This document shows, in pieces, positions 23,438 through 34,975 of a DNA stretch of 64,000 nt. The translations under genes and the position numbers were made by a program. Under the pieces are notes generated by a model, which had not been told where the DNA came from, did not search any database, and saw only the letters and a list, made by a program, of their open reading frames with translations. The stretch spans positions 1,550,001 through 1,614,000 of the forward strand of contig JANCIK010000004.1 of NCBI GenBank assembly GCA_028532985.1, written 5' to 3'. The DNA is from Stropharia rugosoannulata. Lineage: Eukaryota; Basidiomycota; Agaricomycetes; Agaricales; Strophariaceae. The first letter of the stretch is position 1, and each line of letters starts with the position of its first letter.

Positions 23438-23747
23438 TTACTTGTTGCTGCCCATGCCAACAGCATTCTTGGCTTGGTTAAGGAGAGAGTCGTTGTTGCC
23501 GCTGGAGTTGGTGCCCATAGAATCGCCCATCTTTTGGCTTCCAGACTTCTGGCTCTGCAAATAAAATCAGGATGATAACTCTCAATCAGAACGAAGAATA
23601 ACTGACGTTGGGTTGCATAGAAGAGGCCATGTTATCCATGGTTCCCTTCACTTGGTCACCGGCCTGCTCGAAGGTTCCCTTCTGGGAGTCGGGCTTGAGA
23701 GCGGAACCAGCTTTGTCGGTGAAAGATTGGCGGCCTGCGTCGGACAT
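23438..23747 (-). CDS. HSP9/HSP12-family small stress protein
   Basis: Small hydrophilic stress protein of the fungal Hsp12/Hsp9/Wh11 family, which binds membranes under heat, osmotic or stationary-phase stress. Two minus-strand exons, 23607-23747 and 23438-23554, give 85 residues. The start MSDAGRQSFTDKAGSALKPD is characteristic, followed by SQKGTFEQAGDQVKGTMDNM, and a Ser/Gly/Asn-rich tail ending NDSLLNQAKNAVGMGSNK. The intron uses a GTCAGT donor. An in-frame upstream Met at 23786 is possible but the conserved MSDAGRQ start is preferred. Its promoter lies in the 320 bp shared with the divergent OTU1 gene. Confidence 0.93.
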
Positions 23748-24067
23748 GTTGTTATCAAAGGTCTGCAGTGGCGTGTCAGTGAGCAATGCGGCTGTAGAAA
23801 CAAGTCGTGGAACGCACTGGTTGGATGTGGTTGTAAAGTGAGTTTGGGATATGAAAGCTGAGGATTGCAGAGCTTTCGCACAGGTTTTATAGCAAACGGG
23901 TGGATGTGATGACGCGCATTACGGTAACATTACGGTATGGTGACGCAGGAGACTGGGGCGCTTATAATTCCTAAATGGGATTGGATCCACAGAAGATCTT
24001 GCTATGATGCCAAACAGGCCCCAACAACTGACGAACTTGGAGATTGGCCGGGATCCGACGCTCTATC

Positions 24068-25441
24068 ATGGCCCCTGTCCGTCTCCGTCATCCGAAAGGC
24101 GTCTCCACCATCGACGTCCCAGACGACGACTCGTTTACTGTTCAACAGCTCCAACAGGCAATATTCTCTGTCACGGATATCCTCCCGTCGCGTCAGCTGC
24201 GTGAGTGATAGTAAGAGAACCCAGAGCAACCACACTGCTCACCTCGATCTCGAGCTAGTAAAGGCCGGATATCCCCCTCGCACCCTCACTTTGGTGCCAG
24301 AACTTCCTCTACAATCTCTTGGCCTGCAGAAGGGTGATCAGCTCATCGTCAGCGAGTCCCCCGATCTTGTCTCGGATGCTGGAGCGCGCGCGCAGCCATT
24401 AGCAGCAGCGGCCGTATCTAGTGCCCCGCGGTCTCGTGCGGGGCCTTTGTCTGCGCAGCAACCTCCCCAGTATCCGCCTTCGTCCGGTCCTGACCACGTT
24501 GAATTCGATGGAGGTTTTTTGATCCACCGAGTGAGTGTTTAACAGGCAGGACGCCTGCATAGTAGACCGATACATAGCTCTCATCAGGTCGTTCCCGACG
24601 ATAATTCGTGCCTTTTCTCATCAGTAGCCCTAATCTTCGAGCAAAGCATAACCAAAGCCCAAAATCTACGCAAGAGTAATAAACTCTTTTCGTTACGCAT
24701 ACCTGCACTATTTTAACGATCTATGATCCAATCAGTTGTAGCAGATGGCATTCGAAATAACCCGGACACCTACAATGAAGCTATACTTGGGTATATATAT
24801 TTCTTTCCTTATCCCGCCTACTGGATGCTGAATATGCTTTGTATCGCAGAATGCCACCATCTCAATATATAGCCACTATCTCCAAGCCTACATCTTGGGG
24901 CGGGGCAATTGAACTCGGCATTCTTGCGGCTCATTATTCAGCGGAGATCGCGAGCGTCGACGTCGAGACAGGCAGAGTAGACCGTTTCTCTCCTGGAGGG
25001 GAACTCGGTAGTTCGTCTGGGATGCGAGCCATTCTCATTTATTCCGGCATACATTACGACGCTGCCACTGTTGCCCCAATGGTTGATGCCCCCCCGGAAT
25101 GGCATCAGACATTATTTCCAATAGTAAGCGAACTATGAGCACATCGTGTATATTGAACGTAACTTCCAAATACCCTAGACTTCTAAGGATGATTCGGATC
25201 CAATCCTGCTTGCTGGGAAGAAGCTGGCTGACATCTTACGCTCTAAAAAAGCTTTCACCAATACATCAACATTTGATCTTAAATGCGAAGTGAGCATAAG
25301 CAAATCGTGCTATGGACATTCCCGTTTTAGTGACCTTATCCTTGTGTATGTATATAGGTTTGCGGTGTTGGTCTCAAAGGCGAGAAGGGCGCGAGAGCAC
25401 ATGCTGAAGAAACAGGACACGTCAGATTCGGTGAATATTAA
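24068..25441 (+). CDS. OTU1: OTU1/YOD1-type ubiquitin thioesterase
   Basis: Deubiquitinase of the OTU family that acts with Cdc48/p97 in the yeast and human systems. Seven exons (24068-24200, 24259-24530, 24588-24675, 24736-24790, 24850-25123, 25179-25289, 25358-25441) give exactly 338 residues. The N-terminus is a ubiquitin-like UBX-type region (MAPVRLRHPKGVSTIDVP). A Pro/Ala-rich linker leads to the OTU catalytic core: VVPDDNSCLFSSV with the catalytic Asp and Cys, SKPTSWGGAIELGILA, and ILIYSGIHYDA with the catalytic His. The C-terminus is a C2H2 zinc finger, CEVCGVGLKGEKGARAHAEE followed by TGH. All hallmark residues are present. Confidence 0.95.
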
Positions 25442-25708
25442 AGCCAATCATGGTATCGACATCTGGCCACCATACAGAATTGTTCCATGCTGCAGTCGTA
25501 CAGACTGTTGCACAGTAATGACCAACGAAAATTTGATGACCTGCCGTGTAGTTTTGCTTTTTGATTAATCGATTGCATATTTTCTGGAGTATAGTGACGC
25601 TGAACAAGCCTACTAAGAAAACAATATATTTGAATGGTACCAAACTGGTAAGATGATGAATGAAAGATGAATTCTTACACATGACAATAATTGGTTGGAC
25701 ATCATGCA

Positions 25709-27167
25709 TCACAGAGTACCTGATATCTCCATTGCAACTGGACAGTGGTCGGATGCTCCGTATATCTCATCGCGAATTTCGCACTGAATATTACTTATGA
25801 TTGAAGATCGGCAATACATCTGAAGAGACGCGTAACTTACAATCTTGACACGATCTTCCAACCTCTGGCTAAGGACCACTGTGGCAAGACAAGTTATTAG
25901 AAGTTATTAGTCAACAAGATATTTACCGCCAATGGCTGACTTACTACCGTCGATTCTCCATCCTAAACCTTTTCCCCGGCAATTAAACCTATAAGAGAAA
26001 TAGCTATACGCCTTTACGCCAGGGTGCAACTTTCTCCACATATCAATGAACTGAGGTGCATCGGCGTCTTCAGGATCTTTTAAAAATTTGTTGAAAGCGG
26101 TGGTTTCTGCTTCTGTATATCCTGGAGTTTTGTTCCAGTTCTGCTTAGGGTTAGCCAAATCTGTGGAATTAATGAGTTGGAGAGTTTTCAGCATAGAGCG
26201 CAGACGGACCCAGTTCGGTTGGAGCAACGTTCAGGTCACCAGCCCATACGACCGGTTTCTTTTTATCTAGAGAACGCAAATATTCAAAGAAGTGTGTGTT
26301 CCATGTTTTCTTCTCCTCCAGCGTCTAACAACGTTAGTTGTTATTGAACTGGTGTGGGGATCTCTTTCATTACCTTCAAATTTTGGCCTGCATTGACTAC
26401 GTAGGTTCCTACTAGGTAGCACGTTTCAAACTCCAATGTGATAATACGACCCTTGACTGAAGCGGGGTCTGGGTGACCTGGAATGGTTTCATCAACACTC
26501 AGAGGCTTTTGCTTAGAAAGAATGGCTGTGCCAGCTTTAGGCCTATCAGAAAGCGCCTCCAGACTTGGGAGAAACAAGACCGTACCGTATCCTTTTTTGG
26601 ATGCACTTGACCAGTACTGATGAGAGTAGCGGGAGTCTAGTATAGAAGCGACGGGCTTTTGATTGAGCTGGTGTTACGCGTTAGAACAAATATCAGACAA
26701 CATGGAGAACTCAGAAATATGCCTTTGTCTCCGTCAAGATGAGAATATCTGCGTCTTCCGCTTCAACGTAGTGGGAGAAGCCCTACAGAGCCTCAGTCAT
26801 TGGTGCGCGAACCAGTGAAGATTCACACCTTTTTTGAGCTGGCAGCGTAGCCAGAGACATTCCACGACACGATACGCGTTGTTCCTTGTATCTTGGGCGG
26901 AATAATAATAGGTACTGGTAGCGTCTTGTTAGTAGGTTGAGTATTATTAGATGATGTCTTTGTCTCTTGTCGAGGCTTCTTGATAATTTGCGATGGTCCT
27001 TCTTCTTTATCTGAGTCATCATTGCTGTCCTTGCGTTTGGAGGCTGTGCGCTGAGCAGGCATGGTGGCAGAGAATCTAAGAGAAAATGATGCAGAAAAGG
27101 GGGGAAACGAAGTGGGGTGGTACGCTTTGAAAACTGGGTAAATGAGGCGACGTACTACTGTTCGCAT
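25709..27167 (-). CDS. AP endonuclease 1, exonuclease III family
   Basis: Class II apurinic/apyrimidinic endonuclease that cuts DNA 5' of abasic sites in base excision repair. Motifs in order on the minus strand are RIVSWNVSGYAA, ILILTETKA with the metal-binding Glu, GYGTVLFLPS, AGTAILSK, VKGRIITLEFE, LVGTYVVNAGQNLK, VVWAGDLNVA with the catalytic Asp-Asn pair, NPKQNWNKTPGYTEAE, FSYRFNCRGKGLGWRIDG, and GASDHCPVAMEI with the catalytic His. The nuclear-type start is Met at 27062 (MPAQRTASKRKD, Lys/Arg-rich). An in-frame upstream Met at 27167 adds 35 residues that look like a mitochondrial presequence, so both starts are kept open here. Confidence 0.92.
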
Positions 27168-27433
27168 TACCAAGAGTCTGCGTTCACTTACTTAATTTCA
27201 TTACACGTTCAGGGACTTCAGACACGATCAAGTGACAGACGCGCTCTGTAAGTAGCATCACGTGCAGTGCACATTTGATATATTGTGTAAATAAGGGGAT
27301 ACTTAAATAGTAGGTTTGTGTCCCAAAACCTTTTGTGCAAGAAGGGCGGTACCGACAAAAGATACTTTGGCCAAAAAAGTCACAGGCCTATTTCTGACCT
27401 TACTTCAAACTTAACTTAAAGCCCCGACTACCA

Positions 27434-27467
<34 letters not shown>

Positions 27468-27605
27468 TTTTTTCGTCCTTGTCCCCTTTCTTTTTCTTAT
27501 CTGTTAATAGTCCAATCGACTAGTATTCATCTATCCACGTCAAGGGCCGTTGGCCCGCATTGTTGGGCACGCCTGGCTGGTCATTTCGTTCTGTCAACTT
27601 TGCGT
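27168..27605. promoter_or_regulatory. Divergent promoter region with GT microsatellite
   Basis: This 438-bp gap separates the AP endonuclease and the DUF7918 gene, which diverge. It includes a 31-nt GT repeat at 27436-27466 and pyrimidine-rich flanks. Both promoters are presumed to be here. Confidence 0.5.
27436..27466 (+). repeat. (GT)n microsatellite
   Basis: Uninterrupted GT dinucleotide run of about 15.5 units, 140 bp upstream of the DUF7918 start codon. Confidence 0.97.
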
Positions 27606-29511
27606 GATGCCTCTTGCCCACCGTGGGTTCTCAGCTTGGATAATTTGCGATGGAGAGCAGGTTGTGGAGCAGGATGTAACTATCGATGCCATCAAGAACG
27701 AGGTATCATGTTGGATTCAGGCCGAGGCAGGCAAGGTAAGCTTTTTACATGCGATTTGACGAGGTTGGTGGGTTCAACATCTAATGTACATTTTTCCAGA
27801 AATTCATCATCTGCTGGCAAGATCATGACAGTGGTATAGACACCTGTTCATACATTACGGTGGACGGTTTAAATGTCCCGGGGCGCTTTCTTTTGGGCCA
27901 GGGGATAGCCGTAAGGAGTGGTGCTCGTGCGTCTGATACTACGGAGAGACCTTTTATTTTTCGAGACGTTGACGACGGTGAGTTCTGAGCTCGCCACTAA
28001 ACCCTTTTTTTTTTTTTGAAGACTTCCTGACTGTAATCGGAAGGATCGAACACTGGCGATGTGTCTGGCAACGCAGGTATTATTATATTAAAGATTAAGA
28101 GGGTTAAACGCATCGACTCCCAACTGGCGTCACCTTTGCAGTCTTTATCCGTCCTTGGAAAGCGGAAACACGGCCAAGTTTGTCCTGGGTGAGTTGGTTC
28201 ATAGTCAATGCGATGCCACCCTCTGACCTGATTTAATAGATTGGGTGAACAAGAATACGCCTTTCACCGGCAGCCGACGACCTATAAAGTTATCCCCTAT
28301 GAGGATGGTTTACCTGCTGGAAGTAAACCCATCACATTCGTTACTTTTGTTTTCCGATATCGACCTCCTGGTATTAATATTCTCATCGGGGTCCTGCTTT
28401 ATTGTCTAACTCCAAGCTTTTAGGCTCTGTGTCTCCAGTAACCCAGGTCGTTCCTCCAAGCTCTTCTATTCCATTCATTTCATCTCCAGGCCGGAAGCAA
28501 ACAAAGCCCATATCTGTGCAGGACCTTGATTTGGAAAGAATCGCAAATGAAGTAGTAAACAATTACTACGCCAAGACTGGTTTGTTCAAAAGACAGAAAC
28601 TTGACGAAGCTTCACCAGCGTCTGATTCTGACCTTGCCAACAACACAATTGAATCCTCAACACCCTCTTCTTCTGTGAAGCTCGAATCTATGTCTCCTAA
28701 AGAAACTGAATCTTCTGGAGCAACGACGTTGTCGAAAGAGTCATCTCCAACGTCCGATGTTGCCTTAACTAGCAATGGCACACCGTCTCTCATAGCTTCC
28801 ACCAGCTCTGGATCCATTTCAATGACTAGCTCCTCTAGCTCCGGCACGCTTTCAACCAACGCGTCACCAAGTCCTATCATTCCGACAGGTCCTCTCAGTG
28901 CTAATCCATATATGTACACGACCTATTATATGAATGGCCTGCAACCAGGCATTCCTATGATACACCCAGGTTATACCTATGCAAGTCTCAATGGTGGTTT
29001 CAACACTGTATTACATCCTCACTATTTACCCTATACTGCTACACTCCCAAATGTACCTCCTTTATACATAGGAACTCCCTTTATTGCCTCGGGTCCAACT
29101 CTACCGAACAACATGCCTTCTGCACCCCATATTCCCTCCAGGATACGAAGCACTGTTCGTAGACCTACCGCTCCCCCTGCTACGCATCCTGTGGGTATGG
29201 TTGCCTCAGGTCCTAATCGTGCTGCTTCGGAGTCTGACCGGATGGTGAGTAACATTTAGGTCCAGGTTCCCAGCTCGCACCGACATAAACTTTGTGTATA
29301 GGTTCAACCTAGCGTTGGACGTTCTTCTCCGGAATTCAAGAGAGCTGCTAGCTGGGCTGCAGTAACCACTTCTTCAACACTCACCATAGGACCATATAAT
29401 GGTCAATTTGATTCCGACGTTCCCCGGCACACTTTGCAGAGCTCGACTTTAATGAATATGGCAACCCCTGATGACTATGAATCGTCCGCTTCCGAAAGCC
29501 CTGAAACTTAA
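27606..29511 (+). CDS. DUF7918 domain protein
   Basis: Member of a family expanded in mushroom-forming fungi and without known function. The chosen start gives MPLAHRGFSAWIICDGEQVV, the typical entry to the domain, then CWIQAEAGKKFIICWQDHDS, SYITVDGLNVPGRFLLGQG and TTERPFIFRDVDD. After an intron follow IILKIKRVKRIDSQLASP, LGEQEYAFHRQ and FVTFVFRYRPPG. The C-terminal half is a long disordered Ser/Pro/Thr-rich region with a Tyr/Pro-rich patch (YMYTTYYMNGLQPGIP). The last exon ends YESSASESPET. The intron near 27979-28076 could instead be two introns around a short exon. Domain identity rests on pattern memory, so I am fairly but not fully sure. Confidence 0.75.
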
Positions 29512-30905
29512 GACAAAGGAACACGCATTTCTTACTTGTTTTCTATCCGCGTTATCTGATCTTGTCCTGAAATATGCTATGTATTTGCTTTCCTCACTTG
29601 TTAGTTCCTGTTCTGTTTGCGATATCGAGGTCCATCCCCTCTTGCATAATTCTTGGCACTCGTCTTTTGTTATGCCTCCTGTTATGGCCTGTTATCTGCT
29701 TTCTTTGTCTAGCTCCATAGGTACTACTTACTGTAAATTAACCGTCCTGTATGAGTTCCCAACTTTCGTGGAATAAAATATATCATAGAATAAACCCTTG
29801 CGTCATTTGAGGCCTACTATAGTCTTTTTCATAGGCCAATTAAGTAGACGACAATTTATCTGCCGTAATATGTGCCCTCTATGTTAGATACAAAGTGAAG
29901 AACTAATGAACTTTGAAGAACTTGCTACTTATGTGATTGTAAATCTGCAGTTTTGTCAATAGAGGCAAATATCGGGTAGTTTGGACTGGGTACATCCTGG
30001 TACATTTCATTTGAGTACCGGCTTGGTAGGTTCGGAGCAAGCCGCCGGCTGCTCCGGCGCGGGCGCAAGCAGCGGCACCTTCGCAGAAGGGGCTTGCTTC
30101 AGAGTCCATCAAAATTATATACTGAATATACATTAAAACAACACAACGTACTTAGAAATAAAATTCCTACATGAATAAGTATGTTAAAGAAAGATTGATG
30201 TGCAAAACATCAGATCTCACTATATTTCATTTATCATCCTAAGTACATCTCTCTGGAGGTTGAATCTTCCCTGATAGATACTTTTACTTGGCTCTAAACT
30301 GCGCACTCTGTGAGAGGCTGCGTGCAAGGGTGCGCTCTAACACGTGACCACATGAACTAAAGTTCATTTTCCATCGTTGATCCTTAATGCAAGTCGAATT
30401 AAGCAGTACGGATTTGAGCTACGGACACCAAAATTTGTGAAAAGCCTTACAAATAACACAGAAGTGCCTATGTACATGTACAAAGGATTTGGCTTAATGT
30501 AGATTGTGCTAGGAAGATGTCTTTATTCAGGTCTGAATATAGCATATCAAAGCTTGTATAATAGATTCACTTGATAACGCAAAGGTAATCAAAGTGGCCT
30601 ATTACGTGAGTCCTATGTCTATCCACATACTACAACTTGTTTGAAGCGATTTGGTAGAGAACTCGCTGCAAGCGTCGAGAACGAGTAAACCCCCTCAAAC
30701 GACGGACTCTGAAGCAAGCCCTAGCAAGCCCCTTGTCAGGGCTTGCAGCATGCAACCAACTATAATTACATACAAGCAAATACCGGCCGCTGACAAATAG
30801 GCTTGATCCGAACCTACTGGCTTGGTACCAGCTTGTATATCATCATTGTCGAAGCACTCTAGAATAAAGAAGTGACTTCTTACAACACAATCGCTACTTT
30901 AATCA
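29512..30905. other. Long intergenic with inverted-repeat block
   Basis: About 1.4 kb without a convincing coding region. It contains the inverted-repeat block at 30015-30828 and, near 30906, the promoter of the SAM37-like gene. Confidence 0.5.
30015..30828. mobile_element. Possible non-autonomous inverted-repeat element, about 0.8 kb
   Basis: An 18-bp segment, GGGCTTGCTTCAGAGTCC at 30090-30107, is matched exactly in reverse complement at 30704-30721. Further out, GTAGGTTCGGA at 30026-30036 pairs with 30807-30817, CAAGCC at 30038-30043 pairs with 30800-30805, and GTACC at 30015-30019 pairs with 30824-30828. The arms therefore match in nested order over about 100 bp each, with mismatches and spacing changes. 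No open frame fills the interior. A MITE-like or decayed element is the simplest reading, but no clear target duplication was found. Confidence 0.5.
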
Positions 30906-32235
30906 ATGGCTGGTTCAACTCAGTCACCACCGGTTAGGCTGTCACTGCATCTTTGGTCTGGACAATGGGGTCTTCCGTCTTTTGATCCCCTTTGTCTTGC
31001 CGCCGTGGTCTATCTACAGCTGGCGATTCCTGGCCAGTTCAGCGTAGTAGAATGCTCCCATCCTGATAGCTCCCCAACTGGTACGTAGCTCAACTTTTCT
31101 AAACTCGGCCGAGTCGTTCTTATTAGTCTTGGCTAGGACAGCTACCGTTTCTAGTTCATGACCGACATGCCATTGCGTCATTCCCATCCATCGTGAAGTA
31201 TGTTTCTGGTCTGCAGAATGCCGACTTCGACGCATATCCGAAAGCCAATGTCGATGCCGGTCTTAATGGTAGAGAAAGGGCTCAGAAAGTCGCGTTTAGT
31301 AGCCATGTGGAATCTCATCTTGGAGACCTGGTGGTAAGCAAAACTGCTTCATTTGGGATTTAGCTCAATATGAATTCCAGTATCACTGCCTCTACTCGAG
31401 TCAAGAGAACTGGGAAAAGTTGATAGGCAAAACTATGGCATCCATGCTTCCCGTTCCGCAGAAATACTATGTCCCTCGGAGAATACGGAATAGTTATCAC
31501 GAGCGATTATTGACTGCTGGTTTATGGACTCAATTCATTGAGGAGCCGGCTTCACAATCGTCATTCACCAGAGATGTAAAACCTATAGAGTCTAAGCAAG
31601 ATGGAATCTCTAAAAATCCTGCATTACTGCGAGCGTTTGAAAAGGAAAAAGTAAGTTGCACCATCTCATTAAATCTCTTTCTTAACAGTCAATTGCATAG
31701 ATATTCCAAAAGGCTCAAACAGAACTTGGCATTTACCAAAATTTGCTCAATGATAAAACCTACGTGTTTCGCAATCAGTGAGGCTTTCTCTTTACCATGT
31801 GGAGTCTTTAAATTTTGAGTTGATTTCAGAATCTCTTCCCTGGACATTTTAATTGCATCTCACATTCTCCTTCTGGTCGACCCGCCATATCCAGATACTC
31901 TACTAAAAAATCTTGTTGTCGAAACGTACCCTGCATTGCTTCTACATGCTCGTCGGGTCTTTGACGCTGCATTTGGTGAAGGGACCGCCCCACTACAGAA
32001 GGAATCGACATCTAGCTCTATGTGGGATGCCTTACCGTCCTGGCGAAGAAATACCGACGTGGTCAAGGCCGAAACTACTGCTGAAGAAATCAAAGATAGG
32101 CAAATGCGTTGGGGATTCATGGGCCTTGTTATTGGTTCTTTTGTTGCCTATGTTGCTATTGTGACTCCCAAAACCTTGGGATCATGGCAAAGTGCTGATG
32201 AGCACAATAATAGCTTGCCTACTGAAGGTCTTTAG
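30906..32235 (+). CDS. Metaxin/SAM37-type mitochondrial outer-membrane protein
   Basis: Predicted subunit of the sorting and assembly machinery that inserts beta-barrel proteins into the mitochondrial outer membrane. The N-terminus SGQWGLPSFDPLCLAAVVYL and GQLPFLVHDRHAIASFPSIV is the thioredoxin-like Tom37/metaxin start. Later exons give ARRVFDAAFG after SSLDILIASHILLLVDPPYP, the glutathione-transferase-like C-domain pattern. The chain ends with a hydrophobic helix (GFMGLVIGSFVAYVAIV) and a short hydrophilic tail, fitting an outer-membrane anchor. Introns at about 31082-31137, 31336-31380, 31651-31700 and 31779-31829 keep the frame. A read through the last intron would break the conserved C-domain. 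Confidence 0.85.
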
Positions 32236-33233
32236 TCTTGCTCAACTTTAGCTTATGTGTGCAGGGAATTCTGCATTATGTCTACATCGTACTGTGTCGT
32301 TATCTTACTCATTTCATCGCTTTTATGTAAAGGTCGAGCCTAATTTAGAATACGTACCACTTGATACGTACGAGAAAAACTAAAATGTCTGAACCTCCAG
32401 TTATTAAGAAAGGTCGCGTGAGGGTTTTCCGACCATTCACTGAGTGTCTAGCGAGAAAAATACAAAAAAAAATATACGAAAAACAGATAATTTTGCAGAT
32501 TTTCTCGAAGACCTTTGGGCCATATTTTTTTCTCGCGAGCGTTAGTATTGTAAATTTGTACCCCACAGCATTTTGGGACCTCTTTCAAGTTGAAGCAGTG
32601 GAAACACAGTAAGCATATGATCAGAATGGGCAAGCCTATCAGTAACTTGTCCATTTAGTACCCGGGTTTTGCCAGTTTTGTTCCGTTTTTCAGTTTCAGG
32701 AAACCTTAACGGTCGTTTCCAGGCTTGATTCCTTCTTGGGTTTCCAGAAGAACATACATACGTTTCCAGATACATCAGTTTACTGGTTTTTGGTAGTTTA
32801 ATTACTGTTTCCAGGGTGAGAAACCGCAAAAAACTAAATGGTTATAACGCTTATGTAACGTTACCTGCCACTATCTGTTACTACCGCTAACAGTGCAATT
32901 TATCATTCCGCAGTGATAATGAGGTGATGAAACTCTGCATGAGTGCTCCAAACTTCAAACACTATCTGTAGAATAAATTTTAGAGAAAGTCATTAAATGG
33001 GACATTCAAGAACAATTCAGGAATGTGACAACCAGGTACTTCGGGACTTGCCGGGCAGATAAGTACAGTAAAACCGTGCATAAACCCGTGTGAGAGCTGC
33101 ATAACGGTAATAGGCCCGGGCCCTGGAGTCCGGAAGAAACGCTACACTTGCTTGAAACCTCAACGAAGCTCAACGCTTGGATTGTTGGATTGTTCGTCGT
33201 ATACAGGTTACTCAAATACACATCACTCTGAGA
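32236..33233. other. Intergenic, about 1 kb
   Basis: Contains no convincing gene. Four copies of GTTTCCAG occur within 100 bp at 32715-32722, 32740-32747, 32762-32769 and 32807-32814, and an AT-rich part lies at 32440-32540. The right end is the TAF7 promoter. Confidence 0.45.
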
Positions 33234-34909
33234 ATGGATGAAGATCTTATTGTCGTGGACGACTATGAAAATGAACCAGGCCCGTCTAATTCGAATAGAC
33301 AAGCGTCCGTGGATTCTCAGCTATTCGACGGAGACTCTTCACGACATAGAAATATAGCGGAACGCAACACAGGCTTATCACGACTGCGTAGCTCAAGTAA
33401 TGTTTCTGGTGTAGAGAGCAACGAACGTACGACGCGTTCCTCAGCATTAAGGTCAAAACCCCAGCCCAAACTCAAGCTCAAGTTAAGCGATAAAGCAGCG
33501 TCGCAGGCTCCAGGCATGTCGTTCCTAGGGCAGTACGATCGCGAGCTCGATTCAGACGACGAGGACCTTGCATTCGAGGAACAGTTCATTCTTCGCATGC
33601 CACTAGGTGAAGACTGCGAGAAGCTCAGGAAAGCCGTTGCTTCGCGGGAGGTCGGTAATGACATTTGGTTTAAATTCAAAGGTTTGTATTCGTTACATAT
33701 CTTCTGGTCAGTTGTGAGCTTATCGTTGAACTGGTAGACTCGCGGCGGGCAATATTCCATATAGGCAACAATGCATATAGCGCCAAGCTTGTCGATTTGC
33801 CTTGCGTCATTGAATCACAGAAGACTTTGGATAATAAGCAGATGTTTAAAGTTGCAGATATATGTCAGGTTGCGTCTTCAATGATATGGCTAAACTCCTT
33901 TTCTGAGATAGTGCTTCTAGATGCTTGTTGTGGATAAGACGGTTACCAGCGAGGACCAAGTCAGCAAGGACAAGTCCTTCAATATCGATGAATTTATATG
34001 GCCCCATGGTTTAACACCCCCTCTACATCATGTCAGGAAACGAAGATTTCGAAAACGTGTCAACAGACGGGTATGTGAGGTAGCACTCCTACCCACCAGG
34101 TTCCTGATAACATATAGACCATTGAAAGCGTTGAACAAGAAGTAGAACGACTTCTTGACGAAGATGCCCTTGCCACTGAAGTAAAATACGGTCAGTATAC
34201 ACTTTCATGCGGTTAATGCTTCAGTAACACGGTTTGTATAGATATCCTAGAAAATGTCAACCCAGACCTGTCAGACTCAGAACTAATCGAGCAAGATGCT
34301 GCTCTCGACGCGCCGACCCCCGCGGTATCTGATATGGGTGATGCACGGACTCCAGGAGATATCGGGGAAGAAGGTGACGAGTCTGATGAAAGCGCTGAAC
34401 ACGAAGAAGTAGAAGGAGACATAGATGAAGAACTGGCTGCTGAATTGGATCTTGCGCTTGAAAATGAAGACGACGACGAAGGAGACGATGAGGAGGAGGA
34501 AGACGAAAGTGAAGAGGAAGATAGCGAGGATGAAGATGACGAAGATACGCAAGCAAAGAAACTTTTGAACGAAGAGATCCGTGATTTGGAAGCTGCGGTT
34601 GCCAAGAAGCGCAACGAAATTGCTAGCTCTGGGAACCCCCTCATACGGGTAAGTAACTCTTTGTTTGCTTTTACATTCTTTTTGTAATAACAGCATTTAT
34701 AGAAACGTTTTGAAGATGCTCTCAAGAAACTTGCCGCTGATTTGGAAATGAAGACAGCGCAACGAGATGAATTAAAGGAGCGTCAACGCATGAAGAAAGA
34801 AGGGATCATGGATGCCGCGGATGACACAGACCACGACAACGCAGGAAATGACGATGGAGTTGAAGAAATTGGAGACTTGTTTGGGGAATCAGAGATGGAC
34901 ATAGGGTAA
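33234..34909 (+). CDS. TAF7: TFIID subunit TAF7
   Basis: General transcription factor subunit of TFIID. After a disordered N-terminus rich in Ser and Arg comes the TAFII55 domain: DLAFEEQFILRMPLGEDCEK, DSRRAIFHIGNNAYSAKLVD, LPCVIESQKTLDNKQMFKVA, DICQMLVVDK, and WPHGLTPPLHHVRKRRFRKR. This order and the HGLTPP motif are diagnostic. The C-terminal part is strongly acidic (runs of Glu and Asp at about 34460-34550) followed by a coiled-coil, EEIRDLEAAVAKKRNEIA. The gene ends MDIG. Several introns of 50-60 nt split it. It is convergent with GAA1, whose stop lies 66 bp beyond. Confidence 0.93.
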
Positions 34910-34975
34910 ATTCCAGCAAGCCCTTCGAATGCTTCTTATTTTTGGGGAGTATGATGAATCCATCGTTGTATTATA

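Noticed and set aside
23937..24542. 201-residue frame overlapping OTU1
   Set aside because: It reads through the OTU1 first intron and partly in a wrong frame; the spliced OTU1 model explains the sequence.
27606..28430. Velvet-factor domain
   Set aside because: The first exons briefly suggested a velvet regulator, but the SAWI/VDGLNVPGRFLL pattern fits DUF7918 better and velvet motifs are missing.
34213..34725. Long minus-strand frame with Ser-rich runs opposite TAF7
   Set aside because: It is the complement of the acidic Glu/Asp stretch of TAF7; the low-complexity Ser run is a mirror effect and has no start context or introns.
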